Assembly: GCA_965212005.1 (NCBI GenBank)
Contig: OZ243038.1
Location: 868,001 to 932,000 of the forward strand
Reading direction: 5' to 3'
Length of the DNA stretch: 64,000 nt
From: G965212005 sp965212005
Lineage (GTDB): Bacteria; Pseudomonadota; Gammaproteobacteria; Porifericomitales; Porifericomitaceae
The notes under the pieces were generated by a model that saw only the letters and a program-made list of their open reading frames with translations, made no database searches and had not been told where the DNA came from. Below are positions 62,897 to 64,000 of the stretch, piece after piece; within the stretch, counting starts at the first letter, position 1; the number at the start of each line of letters is the position of its first letter. The position numbers and the translations under genes are program-made.

Positions 62897-63915
62897 CAGC
62901 CTGGCACCTGCGCCGCGCACTGTCCGGATGCGCGTTCCATCTGCGCAGAAAGCTCACAGGCGCAACGTACCGCCGCGTACAGGCTGTCTGCCTGTGCCTG
63001 ACCCGTGCCGGCCAGTGGCAAAGCCGTACCGTGATCCACCGAAGTGCGCAGGATCGGCAATCCCAACGTGAGATTCACCACCTGTCCAAACTCCAGCGCC
63101 TTCAACGCCGCCAAGCCCTGATCGTGGTACATGGCAAGCAGTACGTCAGCACCGTGGCGGCGCGCCGGAATGAAGGCGGTATCTGCCGGCACCGGCCCTT
63201 CCAGGTTCATGCCCTGGGCGCGGAGCCGATGCAGCAGCGGCGCGATCCAGTCACGCTCCTCGCTGCCCAGGCCACCCTCTTCCCCGGCATGCGGATTGAG
63301 TCCCAGCACCCGAATGCGCGGAGCAGTCAAATCATAATAACGCGCCAAGTCCACGTGCAGAACCTTCAGCACCGCTTCCAGAAGCCCGGCGTTCAAGCGC
63401 CGCGGCACCTCGGCCAGGGGGATGTGCGTGGTGGCCAGTGCTACCCGCAACTCGGTTCCCGCCAGCAGCATGACCGGCACCGGCACGCCGCACAATTGTG
63501 CCAGGTATTCCGTGTGCCCGCTGAAGGCAAATCCCGCCTGCTGGATCACGGACTTTTGCACCGGACCCGTAACCAAGGCGGAAAAACGTCCTTCCAGGCA
63601 GGCCTGGCAGGCCCGTTTGAGCGCGTTCAAAACGCAGCCGGCGTTTTCCAGGCAGGGACGACCGCAGACCGCCGGCGCCGCCAGCGCAGTATCCCAAATG
63701 CGCAACTCATTTGCCCGAGCCAAAACGGAAGGCTGTCCGGGATGGAAAGGGTGCAGCTGTACGGAAAGCCCAAGGCGCCGGGCACGCTCGGCAAGCAATT
63801 CCATACTGGCCACCACCACCAACTCCGCCGCAGGAGGCCGGCAGGCCAGCAACAGCGCCAGGTCGGGACCGATCCCGGCCGGTTCACCGGGACACAGGAT
63901 CAGGCGTGGAGGCAG
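62896..63915 (-). CDS. pdxA: 4-hydroxythreonine-4-phosphate dehydrogenase, apparent CTG start
   Basis: A ~339-residue enzyme of pyridoxal-phosphate synthesis. GHTEYLAQL, GLNPHAGEEGGLGSEE, YHDQGLAALKALEFGQVVN and RTSVDHGTALPLAGTGQA hold the metal and substrate sites. The conserved N-terminus CPGEPAGIGPD lies upstream of the first standard start (TTG 63852). Back to the in-frame stop there is no ATG, GTG or TTG, but a CTG at 63915 follows GGAGGG by six bases. Translation therefore seems to begin there. The stop overlaps ksgA. Confidence 0.9.
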   Translation of the reverse strand: MPPRLILCPGEPAGIGPDLALLLACRPPAAELVVVASMELLAERARRLGLSVQLHPFHPGQPSVLARANELRIWDTALAAPAVCGRPCLENAGCVLNALKRACQACLEGRFSALVTGPVQKSVIQQAGFAFSGHTEYLAQLCGVPVPVMLLAGTELRVALATTHIPLAEVPRRLNAGLLEAVLKVLHVDLARYYDLTAPRIRVLGLNPHAGEEGGLGSEERDWIAPLLHRLRAQGMNLEGPVPADTAFIPARRHGADVLLAMYHDQGLAALKALEFGQVVNLTLGLPILRTSVDHGTALPLAGTGQAQADSLYAAVRCACELSAQMERASGQCAAQVPG

Positions 63916-63917
63916 GA

Positions 63918-64000
63918 TCAGCCCTCCCCCTGCTCCGCCAGGCTCAACCGGTACTCCACGTATGCCTCGTCACGCAGGCGATCCAGCCAGCCCTGGCGGG
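63918..64000 (-). CDS. surA: SurA C-terminus, cut by the window edge
   Basis: The last 26 codons (RQGWLDRLRDEAYVEYRL...) match the C-terminal helix of the periplasmic chaperone/peptidyl-prolyl isomerase SurA. The surA-pdxA-ksgA order is typical of gammaproteobacteria. The stop TGA (63918-63920) overlaps the region of the pdxA start. Confidence 0.8.
   Translation of the reverse strand, partial: RQGWLDRLRDEAYVEYRLSLAEQGEG

Overview
The window looks like part of a chromosome from a gammaproteobacterium whose genome is eroding and rich in insertion sequences. The evidence for the lineage is the surA-pdxA-ksgA gene order at the right end, a glnK-amtB pair behind a sigma-54 promoter, ubiK, and a type I-E CRISPR-Cas locus. 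The evidence for erosion is a series of broken or partial genes: FkbM methyltransferase, htpG, a collapsed rpsP/rplS remnant, pseudo-tRNA-Ile and pseudo-tRNA-Ala, and several transposase remnants. A host-associated or symbiotic life would fit this mix, but that is inference.

Layout. 1-4 kb: a 5'-truncated Fic gene, gene fragments, a HigBA-like toxin-antitoxin pair, ogt and the rpsP/rplS remnant. 4-21.6 kb: a surface-glycosylation cluster. It holds four tandem TMTC-like proteins (membrane GT-C domain plus TPRs) and a fifth remnant, an Alg9/PIG-B-like mannosyltransferase, a DUF2723/TMEM260-like protein, a GT39-like transferase and a dolichol-phosphate-mannose-synthase-like GT2 fused to GtrA. 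An HNH endonuclease gene interrupts the set. 21.8-24 kb: a complete IS3-family element inserted in an older transposase gene, then pseudo-tRNA-Ile and pseudo-tRNA-Ala that resemble an rRNA-operon spacer.

24-36.7 kb: a visibly AT-richer island lying between two copies of the 3' half of tRNA-Ile(GAT). It encodes a LuxR regulator, an M20 carbamoylase, a pyruvoyl-dependent arginine decarboxylase-like protein, a TonB receptor, an agmatine deiminase, an NhaC-type transporter, two class III aminotransferases and alanine dehydrogenase. Together they could take arginine through agmatine, N-carbamoylputrescine and putrescine, with amino groups passing to pyruvate and being released by alanine dehydrogenase. 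36.9-48.3 kb: cas3-cse1-cse2-cas7-cas5-cas6e-cas1-cas2, a leader and an array of 41 repeats.

48.3-64 kb: more ordinary genes. These are a secreted protein with eight EF-hand loops, a HIT protein, an unknown membrane protein, dxs, ubiK, glnK-amtB, a tandem duplication carrying two copies of a cNMP-binding/rhodanese protein (one beside a truncated aroE, one beside an intact aroE), TRAP transporter dctM and dctQ, ksgA, pdxA with an apparent CTG start, and the 3' end of surA.
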